A DNA stretch of 64,000 bases from Rhipicephalus microplus (lineage: Eukaryota; Arthropoda; Arachnida; Ixodida; Ixodidae): positions 33,197,501 to 33,261,500 of the forward strand of contig NC_134701.1 of NCBI RefSeq assembly GCF_043290135.1. The letters run 5' to 3'. Under the pieces are notes generated by a model that saw only the letters and a program-made list of their open reading frames with translations, was not told where the DNA came from and ran no database searches. The first letter of the stretch is position 1. Each line of letters starts with the position of its first letter. A program made the position numbers and the translations under genes. Below are positions 32,288 through 42,999 of this stretch, piece after piece.

Positions 32288-33423
32288 GTGCAAGGTCGCA
32301 AGTGTGAGCAGCTCTTGGTACAACAAAAGTATCGCCGCCAACTATTGGAACTGGCGCATGAAAACGCGTGGGCCGGGCATCTCGTCATAAAGAGGACCAA
32401 GGCTAGAGTTTCCCTTGAGTTTTATTGGTCGAAATGCTGGAACAATATCCAAGACTGTACACTCTTGCGACGCTTGTGAGAGCGGGGAAATCCACAGACA
32501 AGTGGAAGGCACCCATGAAGCTTATGCCAATTTTCACAGAACCTTTCCAGCGTCTAGTCATTGATATCATCGAGCCATTTTCAGAGGCAACGCTAGGTTG
32601 TCAATACATCCTGATGGCCCTCTGTGTAGCCACAAAATTTCCAGAAGCTACACAACTTGAGGAGCCCAATTCCCCTCATGCCGTCGATGGTCTGCTCTCT
32701 ATATGCGCATGCATCAAATTTCCTTCTGAAATCTATCGAGACAACGGTAGTGTCTTCACCAGCGGCCTTACCACTACCTTTTTGAATAAAGGTGGAATAA
32801 AAGTAGTGCACAGTTCGATTCATCACCCGCAATGCAATCCAGTAGAGCGTACGCTTTCCTTCTGAAACAGATACTGCGAGCTCTTTGCTACGAGCCCAAG
32901 TGCGACTGAGAAGCGTGTATTCCTCCCGCTATGTTCGCTTTGAGATCAGCTCCTCATGAGACCACTGCCGTTTGCCCTGCAGAGTTTATGTATAGAACCC
33001 TAATATAGTCGCATAAGCTCTCGACCTCCTTCAAAGACTTGGAAAAGCGCAGGATCTTGTGGAGAGCCACATGAAAGTTGCACAAGGGTTGTCGAACGAG
33101 CAGTACGAGAAATCGGCGAAGAAACCACCTTTGAAGTAAGTACTCAAGTAATGCTGCCGCGGCCATCTAAAAAAGACAAGCTTGTGGTTCGTTGGGAAGG
33201 GCCATTCAAAGTAATATCGAAGATTCCTGATACCTATTGTGAAATGAGATTAGGAAGGCGGCCGAAAAAAATTGATCACTGTAACCTGATGAAAAGATAC
33301 TTTCAACGTAAAGCGGTCGTAAATCTGCTTTTGAATGCTTCAGAGGAAGATGAAGCAGAAATTTGGACCTCAAGTGATGTAATAGAAAGGAGATCAGAGG
33401 TAATCTTGAGCAGTAGAACCTAG
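32288..33423 (+). pseudogene. pol: Integrase relic of element D, upstream of RT
   Basis: The HHCC part (LLELAHENAWAGHLVIKRTKARV with the HH pair, 32340-32420) is followed by the catalytic core 32530-32850: first Asp in RLVIDIIEP, second in IYRDNGSVFTS, and Glu in HHPQCNPVER. The C-terminal barrel-like part (KKDKLVVRWEGPFKVISK, 33165-33220) leads to IDHCNLMKRYF. Frame changes near 32425 and 32870. It would insert cDNA; inactive as written. Its position before RT is the unusual feature. Confidence 0.88.
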
Positions 33424-33479
33424 AACCTAGGGTAAGTTAAGTCCAGAAAAAAGACTTCAGAGGGATTGTTTTCGAGGTT

Positions 33480-34770
33480 AAAGACGTGCTTTCGGACCAT
33501 CTCGGAAACATGCCGGTGATTGAACACGATATCGAGCTAACTTGTGAGGAGCCAATCCATAGCAAGCCGTATTGATGTTCACCTGTGCAAAAGCTGATCA
33601 TGAAAGAGGAGATCAATAAAATGCGGGAGTTGGGAGTCATTTTACCAGCGAGAGTGACTACGCATCACGTTTATTATTGATTCAAGTGCCGGGAAAAGAT
33701 CCGAGGCTATGCATCGATTCTCGGCGTCTTAACGCCATAACTCCAGACCAAACTTACGCCATACGAAATCAAGAGGAGAGAGTAGAAACCGTGTCACAGT
33801 CTAGTTATATTTTCATGGTAGATCTCGTGCGAAGGTACTTACTGGCAAGTCCCCCTTACAGAGCGTGCTAGCCGCTATGCTACAATCGTTTCTCCATTCG
33901 AAACGTATCGTTCACTCGAGCTGAGCTTTGGATTGAAATCGCGCCCTCTTGTTTTCCAGGCCTAATGAACCGCGTTCCGAATGGCCTCTGCAAGTTCGCT
34001 CTGCCGTATCTTGATGATGTCGCTCTCTTCTCAAACAGATGGGAAGAACACGTCAAGCATTTGCGAGTTGTGCTGAACAGGTTGACAGAAGCTGGTGTTA
34101 CCGCAAATCCTGCTAAATTTCACCTAGTGTGCAACGAGGTGTCTTAACTGGGACACGTTGTGGGGTGTGGCCGGCATACACCTTCAAAAATCATGGTAGC
34201 TGCAGTTGTGAACTATCTGCAACTAACCACAAATTCTGAGTAAAAGACATTATTGGGCCTAGCTGGCTACTATCAGCATTACGTTCAAAACTACTCTAGT
34301 GTTGCAAGCCCTCTAACTGACGCATTTGAAAAGTCTGAGCCAGATAGAGCGGTGTGGGACTCAGAAAAAGACAATGTGTTTCGCAAGATGAAACAGGACA
34401 TAAGCTAAAAGCCCGTTCTCACGGCATCCAATTTTTCTCAGAGCTTGTCATTCAATGCGACGAGAATGATCGCGCCACGGGAGCTATATTGTGCCAGGAC
34501 GACAGTGCTCGTAACAAAAGGCCAGTTCTGTATTTAGGTCGAAAACTAAGCTGTGGGGAAGAGGCATACAGTACTTCTAAAAAAGAACGTGCTAGCCTCA
34601 TGTGGGCCGTTTAAAAGCTAGCCTGTTATGTCTCCGGTTCGAGGTTTGTGGTGGAAACAGATGTCTGTCCTCTGACCTCGTTAAACATCATGTCACCTAA
34701 AAGTGGCGGGTTACTGAGCTGGAGCATGGTACTGCAGCAACACAGCTTAGACGTTCGGTACAACCATAGA
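33480..34770 (+). pseudogene. pol: RT and RNase H relic of element D
   Basis: The N-terminal words HDIELTCEEPI (33520) and VQKLIMKEEINKMRELGVI lead to VPGKDPRLCIDSRRLNAITPDQTY, then VDLVRRYL, FALPYLDDVALFS (YLDD at 34007-34018), LGLAGYYQHYV and an RNase H start (VIQCDENDRATGAILCQ, 34450-34500) with EEAYSTSKKERASLMWA. At least six stops. RNase H is truncated by repeat S. The RT type is Ty3/gypsy. Confidence 0.9.
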
Positions 34771-34782
34771 CAGATTCCACTT

Positions 34783-35737
34783 GACAGATTCCACAGTGGG
34801 AATCGATGATATGCGAAGCACGAATAAAAAAGGTTGATATGTCACTTTAAAATCAGCATGAGGTGGAGGTAAATATGCCGTACTTGACTTATGTGTCATG
34901 ATTATCATGTTTGAATGTGTTGTTTACCTTCGTCATCTATTCACGTCACGTGATACCAAACTTAGTATATGTGGAGCTGGCGAAACGGCCGCGAGCATGC
35001 TATGAGCGTGGTATGTTGTCATATTTTTACAAGACACGCTTGTAAAGATCGTCATGTTTGCACCAGTGATATACTTTCGTCATCAATTGGCATCACGTAA
35101 CAACAGATTTGGTATATGTGAAGCTAGGAAAATAGCCGCGAGCGCATCAAAAGGGCCGTATATGCTCCAATGTAGCGTTGACGCGCGCGCACGCTTAGCA
35201 CAGCGACGCTACGTTAGCAAAACGCCAGAACTCTATAGTTGGACGCCAGGAGCAGCCGGCGCGACTAGCGCCCGGCGGCGCGGCTAGACGGCGAAATGTG
35301 ACATTCCACATTTCGCGCCGACGCGTTTCTCAGGCAACACTGCGTTTCTCTCTTTTCGTCACGAAGGAACGCTGGACGCGCTGATACGCGCATGCGTCAA
35401 AGCAACGCAGCGCGGCGCGTGCGCGCTAGTATATGGCAGGACCGGCACCTGGCGTGGCAACGCCGGCGTGATGCGAAGAAATGGACGACGGTGAACACGC
35501 GCACCACGTCACGTCAAATGGTATTGGCACCTTCACTGTGACATGTAGTCATGGTGTTACATGACATGCATCTCATGAGTATTATGTTTGCACCAGTCGC
35601 ATACCTTCGTCATCCATTCACGTACCGTAATAAAAAAATTGGTATATGTGACGCTAGCGAAACGGCCGCAAGCGTATCATGAGCGTGGCATGCCGTCATA
35701 TTGTTGCATGACACTCATGTCATGTTTGAAATGCCAA
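34783..35737 (+). repeat. Repeat S1, forward left part
   Basis: Starts with the S head (ccacagtgggaatcgatgat, atgcgaagcacgaat, 'atgtcactttaaaatcagca'), then two degenerate units, the GC-rich core (35150-35480) and further units, to about catgtcatgtttgaaatg. It is interrupted by a second S copy in opposite orientation and appears to resume at about 37430. Confidence 0.75.
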
Positions 35738-35762
35738 GCATGTCTTAGCGAACTTCGGCAAT

Positions 35763-35851
<89 letters not shown>

Positions 35852-37430
35852 ATAGCCGCCTACGACTTTTAGCTCTCGTGACCGTTTCGATGACGGTATC
35901 AATACGAAACTTCGTATGGCATAACATGACTGTATGAAAAACACAATTAACTAGTCATAACATGAAAATAATGAAATGTATGTCAACAATGTCATGACTT
36001 ACATCTCATGGTCCTGCAGCTCTTGCGGTGTTGTGGTTCACATAGGATGTTGCTCAACTGTTATGGTATGGCTTGATTGCATGACGAAAACAAGCGACAG
36101 GCCCTAACATGAAAATCATGACATGCGTGACATGTAACAACGTGACTACATGCCACGCTCATGATTCGCTCGTGGCCGTTTTGCTGGCGTCACATATACC
36201 AAATTTGGTATTACAGTACGTGAATGGGCGACGAAGGTATGTGACTGGTGTAAACATGATAATCATGAGCTGCGTGTGATGTAACAAGACTACATGCCAC
36301 GTTCATATTGTGCTGGCAGCCGTTTCGCTAGCTTCACTTTTACTAAATTTGGCCTTACCGGACGTGAGTGAACGACGAAAGTATGACACTGGTGCAAACA
36401 TGATAAACATGAGATGCGTGTCATGCAACAACATGACTACTTGCTACACTCATGATGCGCTCATGGCCGTTTCGCTAGCTTTACATGTACCAAACTTTGT
36501 ATTACCCGACGCAAACGGTCGGACGACATAGGTAAATGACACATCCAAACATAATAATCACGAAATGCGTGTCATGTAACAGCATGACTACATCCTACAC
36601 TGATGATGCGCTCGCGACCATTTCGCTAGCTTCACAAATGCCAAATTTGGTATTTCGTGCGCCAATATATGACGAAGGTATGCGACTGGTGGAAACATGG
36701 CAAACATGAGATGCATGTCATGTAAGAACATGACTACATGCCGCAGTCAAGGCGCCTATACATTTCAACGTGACGCGGTGGGCGTGCTCGCCAGCGTTCA
36801 CTTCGTCGCTTCACGTCGGCGTTCGCACGCCAAGCACCGCTCCTGCGTTGCTTTGACGCATGTGCGGTTCAATGGGTCCAACGTTTCTCCGTCACGAAAA
36901 GGGGGAGACGCAGTGTTGTCTGGGTAACCCATCAGTTCGAAATGCAGCATGTCACATTTCGCGCCGGTTGCCTTCGGGCCACGCCGATGGGCACTGGTCG
37001 CGCCTGGCATCACACTATAGGGTGCTCGCGTTTTGCAAACGTAGCGTCGCTGTGCCCAGCGTACGCGCGCGTTAACAATACATTGCAGTATATTGGGCTC
37101 TTCACGATGCGCTTGCGGCCGTTTTACTGGCTTCACATGTATGAAATTTGGTCTTACGTGACGTCATTAGATGCCGATATATATGATTGCTGCAAACATC
37201 AGAATCCTGACACACGTGCTCGTGGCCGTTTCGTTAGCTCCACACATACTAATTGTGGTATCACGAGACGTGAATGACGAAAATAAAGACACATTCAAGC
37301 ATAATAATCATGACACGAAAGTCATGTACGGCATCAAATACCTCCACATCGTAACGTCGTGCTGATGTTTAAGTGACATATGAACATTTCTCATTTGCGC
37401 TTCGCATATTATCTATTTCCACTGTACGAG
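35738..37430 (-). repeat. Repeat S2, full copy inserted in reverse
   Basis: Read on the minus strand it runs head (tatgcgaagcgcaaatgag at about 37400), units, GC-rich core (about 37080-36740, gcgacgctacgtttgcaaaa), more units, tail with 'gaaacggtcacgagagctaa' and the (taga)n tract, ending cgaagttcgctaag. It is inverted relative to S1, so 34783-35737 and 36740-37430 form long inverted arms. Confidence 0.75.
35763..35852. repeat. (tcta)n microsatellite
   Basis: About 22 near-perfect tetranucleotide units in the S2 tail. It produces a Leu-Ser-Ile-Tyr shadow peptide that is not a gene. Confidence 0.98.
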
Positions 37431-37690
37431 CGATCTGCTCAATTTTTTCATGTTGTGATCGGCCGCTTGTGTTTGCCATGCAACTATGTCATACCGTACT
37501 AGTTAAGCAACATGCCAAGTGTACGAAGCCACTGCAAAAAGTGCAGGACCACGAAATATAAAGCATGACGATAATGACATATATATCATGATTGTCATGT
37601 TAAGTTCTTCATACAGTCATGTTTGCCATACCAAGCTTGGCATCAAATCCATTATCGAAACGGTCAGGAGAGCTAGAAATCATAGGCGGC

Positions 37691-37748
<58 letters not shown>

Positions 37749-37800
37749 CGCTCAAAGTCGCCGAAGTTCTTTAAGAAATACTGCGCATTTGAACGAAACG
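37431..37800 (+). repeat. Repeat S1, resumed tail
   Basis: From ttgtgatcggccgcttgtg through gaaacggtcaggagagctag, the (taga)n tract and gatacgctcaaagtcgccg, it matches the tail of S copy 1 (11830-12140) in the forward orientation. Confidence 0.65.
37691..37748. repeat. (gata)n microsatellite
   Basis: About 14 perfect units in the S1 tail. Confidence 0.97.
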
Positions 37801-38444
37801 CTAAACGCTAATGCGGACGCATAGCCGTGCGTTTTAGTTAGTACCATCTCCACCTTCTGGTCTTTCGCTGGCGAGTCGCAGCAAAATTTCGTCCTCATCA
37901 CGGCCTTAGCTGAGGTTTCTCGTCCACAGCGATTTCAGGCGGCCAACTTTACGTTGTATTCTGTTTCATTAGGTTTTTGGGCGTGTAAAAATTTGAATTC
38001 TCATTCTAAAAGTCCTGTGTGCTACATGTGCCTCTTGATGTACAGGGAACAAATTTCCAATAGAAACATAGCTAGTAAAATGTTGCACTATATTTTTTCT
38101 GGTGTTCTGTCGGGTAACCGAGGGCACTTCCTTGCGCCGTGTCATGTCTGTTGTCGAACCGTGCTCGAGAAGTTGCAGAACCATCGAGAAGTGCTCAGAC
38201 CAAAAATTGTTAGAAGAGACGAGCGAGGTTTGTCGACAAGATTTGGCGACAAGCCAGTGGAGCTGGGATCTTTCCTTAAGATTGAGATGTGTTCACGAAA
38301 CTGAGCCTGGAGCTACATCCGCCCTACGGCTCTGGAGGCGAGTCTGGAGGAATCTGGCGAACGAGCGCGCCCGACATCCGAGCCACGTGGGAGCAACTCG
38401 GCTTTCCGGCGCACTGTCTGGTGGTGGGGGTGCTGTTAATCCTG
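37801..38444. other. Unassigned, possible LTR/leader upstream of R1
   Basis: Contains atttggcgacaagccag near 38240, which could be a PBS-like start after an LTR, and an open frame with a hydrophobic run (CLVVGVLLILGVQA, about 38415-38460) that enters R1. No family can be named. Confidence 0.35.
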
Positions 38445-38640
38445 GGAGTCCAGGCCGAACGTCATTGCCTCGGCAATGGCAATCTGTGTCAAGGCTAACG
38501 AGCGAGCCCGCCTGATGCCATGATATCAAAGACGTCATCTAACCTGGCGGTGCCGGTGTGTCTTACGCAAAGCAAGGCAAGCTTCCTCAACCCACGGGCC
38601 CGATAGCAGCCCGATGATGCAATCGGCATCAAGCATTTGT
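38445..38640 (+). repeat. Dispersed repeat R1, copy 2
   Basis: Aligns with 29588-29790 (shared 'caatggcaatctgtgtcaag' and acgtcatctaacctggcgg), with small deletions. The same reading frame (QAERHCLGNGNLCQG...) can be followed in both copies with isolated stops. Confidence 0.7.
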
Positions 38641-38786
38641 CCAGTAGAAAATTGCCAGCTTGGAAATTCGCTCGATTTCACCGCATCCCCGCACGTACTT
38701 CTAGCCCCAGTACACTCTTGCACGTGCCTTCACGACCAGCTCTCCCTCAACGTTCCGTAATCCATCCGCATGACGAACACACGATG

Positions 38787-38835
38787 ACAAGATGATATGC
38801 TTCTCGTGTCACCGAATTGGGCACAATATTGCCAT
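38787..38835 (+). pseudogene. gag: Gag zinc-knuckle relic of element C
   Basis: MICFSCHRIGHNIAIA: C-x2-C-x4-H kept, last Cys lost, then a stop. It closely resembles CFTCHRIGHIARHC of B. Confidence 0.7.
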
Positions 38836-39113
38836 TGCATAAGTCGCCGGAGTCCTCCCGCACAAACTCCACCTCGTACATTCCGTGCATGTCCCGCCTA
38901 TCACCATGAGACCAGCCACGAACACTTTGCCCAGGAACCTGTTACTGAACACCACTAGTTTCACTCTCCATCCCTTCAATATCGCTAGTCTCGTTCTCCA
39001 ATGCTCCGCCGACAATTCTTCCCCGCCTTCCCACGAGGTTTACAGACTGACAACTAAATGTCGGAGCCCCCGGAGGTGGCGCTGCATTACTCGGACTGAC
39101 AGAAAATCCTCTC

Positions 39114-39698
39114 TTGACGATACAGAAGAAATGGATCCTTATATACGTGCAAGTAGACAGCGTGCATGTGAGTGCTCTTGTCGGCACTGGCACTGAACTT
39201 TCCGTGATGACGAGTGATTTTTGCCGCAAGCTCAAGAAGGTTCTCACACCTGCAGCCACTCAGTTCGTCCATGTTGCAGATGGTGGAACAGCATCAATCG
39301 TCGGAATTTGCTCCGCTCGCGTAAGCATTGCGGATTCACACAAAGTTGTTCTATTCACCGTCCTTAATAATTGCCCCTATGACTTAAATCTAGGCCTTGA
39401 CTCCTTGCCCGTGTTTTCCGCCTTCATAGTCTGTTCGACCAGTACGCTCCGTCTACACTTCCCCGCAACAGAACCTTTTGTGCAACGGCCGAGTCGTCTC
39501 TGCACAATGGGACATGCGCGCCTCCCTCCACAATCACTCACCTACGCACAGCTCGTCTCAACACCACCAGTTGCAGACTGTGACTTTGTTCTGATTTCTA
39601 TCACCGATGTCCTCATAAACCACGCCCTTACTATACCACACACCTTTCTGTTCATCGGAGGAAATTCCACGTGCCTCCCAGTTGTAAACTTTTCTTGA
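39114..39698 (+). pseudogene. pol: Retropepsin and linker of element C
   Basis: A 194-codon open frame. VHVSALVGTGTELSVMTSDFCRKLKKVLTPA is the catalytic-loop region with D-T-G altered to G-T-G, so the active Asp is gone. CPYDLNLGLDSLPVFSAFIVC is the second landmark. The rest is the protease-RT linker, ending with VLINHALTIPHTFLFIGGNSTCLPVVNFS, comparable to the linker of B. The frame is long for an inactive gene, so decay is recent or moderate. Confidence 0.85.
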
Positions 39699-39704
39699 CA
39701 CCTC

Positions 39705-40560
39705 GTGATGTCACAAGGAATCTCTTTGTCCTTACTCTGCACCCTAGAAGACAACGCTGTAGACGTTTTCATGGTGGCCACTCCTTCTAACCCCCACGCT
39801 CCACATCGATCTGACACTTGCACTGACAGCAATATTAGGTCGATGATCACCTCGAACCTAATGCCGCAGCAGACTGCCGTACTCCACTGGGTTCTGCTGT
39901 CCTACATCAAAGTTTTTGACCTCAGCGGTAATTTATTGGGGAAAACTACTGGTATGGCCCACCATACAAACACTGGTAATGAACATGCTATTAATAGCCG
40001 TTCATATCGGGTGTTGGCAGCCCAGCGTCACATTATTCAAAGTTAGGTCGACAAAATTGTCGCGAAAGACGTTATTGAGCCATCCTGCAGTCCTTGGGAT
40101 ACTCCTTTTGTGATAGTAAGCAAGAAAGACGGTGCATAGCGTTTATGCGTCAATTATTTACGCCTAAACAAAATTGCAACAAAAGACGAGTGCCCTCTGC
40201 CACGAATAGATGATGCGCTTGATTGCCTCTATGGGCCCCACTATTTTTCCTCTATAGACCTTCGTTCCGGCTACTGGCAGATACAGGTAGATAAAATGAA
40301 CCGTGAAAAGACGGCATTTATTACCCCAGATGGCCTATATCAGTTCACGGTCATGCCCTTCGGCCTTTGTAACGCTTTAGCCACCTTTGAACAAATGATG
40401 GACTCCCTGCTCAGAGGATTCAAATGGTCCACTTGTTCGTGCTACTTGGACGACGTCATCATCTTTTCACCAATATTTTAAACTCATATAGAGCGCCTCT
40501 CAGCCATATCGGGCATCTTCCATCGCACTTGACTGCAGCTCAACTCCTCCAAATGTCCCT
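39705..40560 (+). pseudogene. pol: Reverse transcriptase of element C
   Basis: RT linker in 39705-40046, then KIATKDECPLPRIDDALDCL, FSSIDLRSGYWQIQVD, TAFITPDGLYQFTVMPFGLCNALATFEQMMDSLLRG and YLDDVIIFS (YLDD near 40441-40452). The TAG that breaks B after the GLY residue is not present here, where Gln is encoded. Stops and frame changes flank these blocks. Confidence 0.9.
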
Positions 40561-40608
40561 TTGGACGCCACGAAATCACAATATTTGGCCATTTAAAAGA
40601 CGCTGAAG

Positions 40609-41290
40609 GTGTACAATCAGATTCGGCTAAAATCAGCGCCATCAAAAAATTTTTGTACCACAATCTGCAAAAAAAGTACGCATCTTTATCGAACTATGGT
40701 CCTACTTCCAACACTTCCTGAAAAAATTTGCGCGCATAGCGACGTCACCTACGCAGCCCGTCAAAAAAGATGTCCCCGTTTTCAAGGGGCTAGGAATAGG
40801 CTTCTATGTTCTCGACTGTCATCGTTCTTCTCACTCCGAGTCTGGCACACTTCAACCCTCCCGCCCCTACAGAACTGTGTACAGACGCAAGTGGACATGG
40901 CATTGATGCAGTGCTGGCTCAAAAACATCCATGGCCGTGATTGCGCTATTGCATACGCTAGCCGCCTCCTATCTTCCCTGAACGTAGTTAATCCATTACA
41001 GAGCTTGAGTGCTTGGCTCTCGTGTGGTCGAAGGCGAAATTTTGGCCTTATATATACGGACGACCATTTTCGGTAGCTGCCGACCACCACGCACTCTTCT
41101 GGCTGAACTTTCTGAAAGATATATCAGGCTGCTTTGGTCGCTGTTCTTTACGCCTGCAAGACTTTTCTTATTCCGTTGCCTACAATCCTGGCCGCCTGCA
41201 CCATGATGCCGATTGCCTCCTCCGGTACCCTGTCGAAGATGCGGAGGACACTGAAGCGCCCACGGAACACTCTTAACTTTCCAGTGTCCG
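40609..41290 (+). pseudogene. pol: RNase H relic of element C
   Basis: Contains remnants of the thumb and the RNase H domain: [19 protein letters not shown] near 40870, AYASRLLSSL, then WPYIYGRPFSVAADHHALFWL and LHHDADCLLRYPVEDAE (41013-41276). Several frame changes. Confidence 0.8.
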
Positions 41291-41299
41291 ACTTCCTTA

Positions 41300-42518
41300 A
41301 CTTTGTGGAAGAACAAAAACGCGAATCAGTGCTGCTTGGCAACATCAGCTGCACGGAATCCTCTCCAAATGACGCTTCCGTTTCCTAGTTTGTCATTCAA
41401 GAAAGTGTGCTACACTGTCGCGATTTCCAACCTGACAGACTTGACCTTCTCATTGTTCTGCTTAAGTATTTGCAGTGCTGTGGCCTCACCGAACCTTACG
41501 ACGCTCCCACGGCAAGACACCTTCGCCTATCTCGCACGTACGAGCGCGTACGGCGCCGTTTATTCTGGCCAGGCCTTGTTCACTAAGTACGCCAATGCGT
41601 TGCCACGTGCGATTTATGCCAACGTCGTAAAACGCCGTCGCTGCTACCAGCTGGCCATCTTCAACCAATTGACATACCCGCGGAACCTGCTTGGTTTTTT
41701 ACCCACATCAACATTGGAAAACAAATAGATAGCCATGATAACAGATTACGCTACACACTGCGCTAATACTCGAGCTCTACCGGCAAGCTGTGCAACCGAC
41801 GTCGCTGACTTCTTATTACGGGACGTTATACTGGTTCACGGTGCTCCGAAACAACTCCTCACAGACCGTGGCCGTACATTTCTATCCGAAGTCGTCGCCG
41901 ACATTCGGCGTTCTTGTTCCACACAAAACACACTGACCACCACTTACCACTTTCAAACAAACGGCCTCACAGAACGACGTAACCATACTCTAACAAATAT
42001 GTTCGCTTTGTGCATCTCACCCGACCACCAAGACTGGAACCTCGCCTTACCCTACGCATTTTTCTCGCATAATTCATCCCTTCGTGACACAGAGGGCTTT
42101 TCGCTATTCTGCTTTTTGTACAAAAGAGAGCTGACTTTACCATTGGACAGTCATCTCAGCTGATATTTCGCCCAAAAGCGAGTATTCCGCGACACAACTA
42201 CGCGAGGCAATCATGCCCGTTAGCTTGCCCGCGCTCGGCTAATATCGTCACAGACCAACCAATGCCGTCAGTACGATCCGGAACATCGAGACGTAAATTT
42301 TGCCATCGATACCTTCGTTTATTTTTTGTCCCCTCATCGTCGGCAGGGCCTGTAAAAATAACTTTCGTCTCATAACACGGGACCTTACAGTGTATTGCGT
42401 CTCTGTCACCTACGAGAGCAGCCCCATCTATCCATCATCGTCTGCTGTGTGGTCCAGTGATAATGTACATGAATCACGGATCAAGCCCTACAAGAGTGAG
42501 TCAGATAACGATCTTTAA
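41300..42518 (+). pseudogene. pol: Integrase relic of element C
   Basis: A degraded zinc region (about 41500-41650), then 41735-42163 with the core: ITDYATHCANTRALPASCATDVADFLLRDVILVHGAP, LLTDRGRTFLS (second Asp) and TYHFQTNGLTERRN (Glu), followed by LPYAFFSHNSSLRDTEGFSLF. The C-terminal part ends at SRIKPYKSESDNDL (42518). The first catalytic Asp lies in a decayed segment before 41735. Close to the B integrase in order and wording. Confidence 0.88.
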
Positions 42519-42552
42519 AGCTCCCTGACGGTGCCTCCACCGCCGGGGGTCA

Positions 42553-42656
42553 TGCTACGTGCTAGCGCATGGAGATAAAGAGGACAGAGCAGATAGACAG
42601 GCGCGAGCTAATATGTGTGGCTGGCGCTGCTCGCTTTACCGGCTGAAAATATATTG
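42553..42656 (+). repeat. Truncated 3' LTR of element C
   Basis: Starts tgctacgtgctagcgcatgg directly after a ccgccgggggtca tract and matches 29135-29212. It stops where the E LTR begins. Confidence 0.7.
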
Positions 42657-42915
42657 TCGCGATACTGAAGCACACAGGCTTGTAAAACAAACCGATTTAT
42701 TGGGGGGAACTTGTGCCCACAAGTTAAGGCAAGTGTGAGCAAACTGCAAGTGCGTCAAACCACACAAAAATCCCAGAGCACTTCTTCCTTTTTTTTTCAC
42801 CAGAAGCCCGAGAGCGTGACGCATGCGGACAGGGTGTGGCCAAGTGCTCGTACTACCTCGGTCTCTGTGCGGCACGGTGAAGGGCACTCCATTTGAATGT
42901 GGCCAATATATCGCG
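42657..42915 (-). repeat. 3' LTR of relic E
   Basis: Diverged relative of the F LTR (see 49961-50260). Truncates the C LTR. Confidence 0.75.
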
Positions 42916-42999
42916 GCATTATCTCCCTAGGCACTGAAAGGATGTGATAGGCACTGAAAGGATGCTTGAACTATGGACTTCGTCTTGCGATCCTCTTTC

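Larger units (their letters stand above)
30411..34782 (+). mobile_element. Degenerate Ty3/gypsy element D with integrase before RT
   Basis: Order on the plus strand: gag (30411-31310), zinc knuckle remnant, protease remnant (about 31570-31790), integrase (32288-33423), RT and RNase H (33480-34770). RT motifs are Ty3/gypsy-like, but the domain order is that of Ty1/copia. Many stops. It is cut at the right by repeat S at 34783 within RNase H; the LTRs are not identified. Confidence 0.85.
38641..42656 (+). mobile_element. Degenerate Ty3/gypsy element C
   Basis: A plus-strand relic with gag zinc knuckle, protease, RT, RNase H and integrase in Ty3 order, a G-rich tract and a truncated 3' LTR (42553-42656). 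Motif wording is close to B. It is interrupted on the right by the LTR of element E. The 5' LTR is not recognised. Confidence 0.88.

Noticed and set aside
35588..35872. Leu-Ser-Ile-Tyr repeat protein
   Set aside because: A direct translation of the (tcta)n microsatellite.
38289..38498. Env-like protein near C
   Set aside because: Only one hydrophobic run and no cleavage or fusion features; kept only as an R1 observation.
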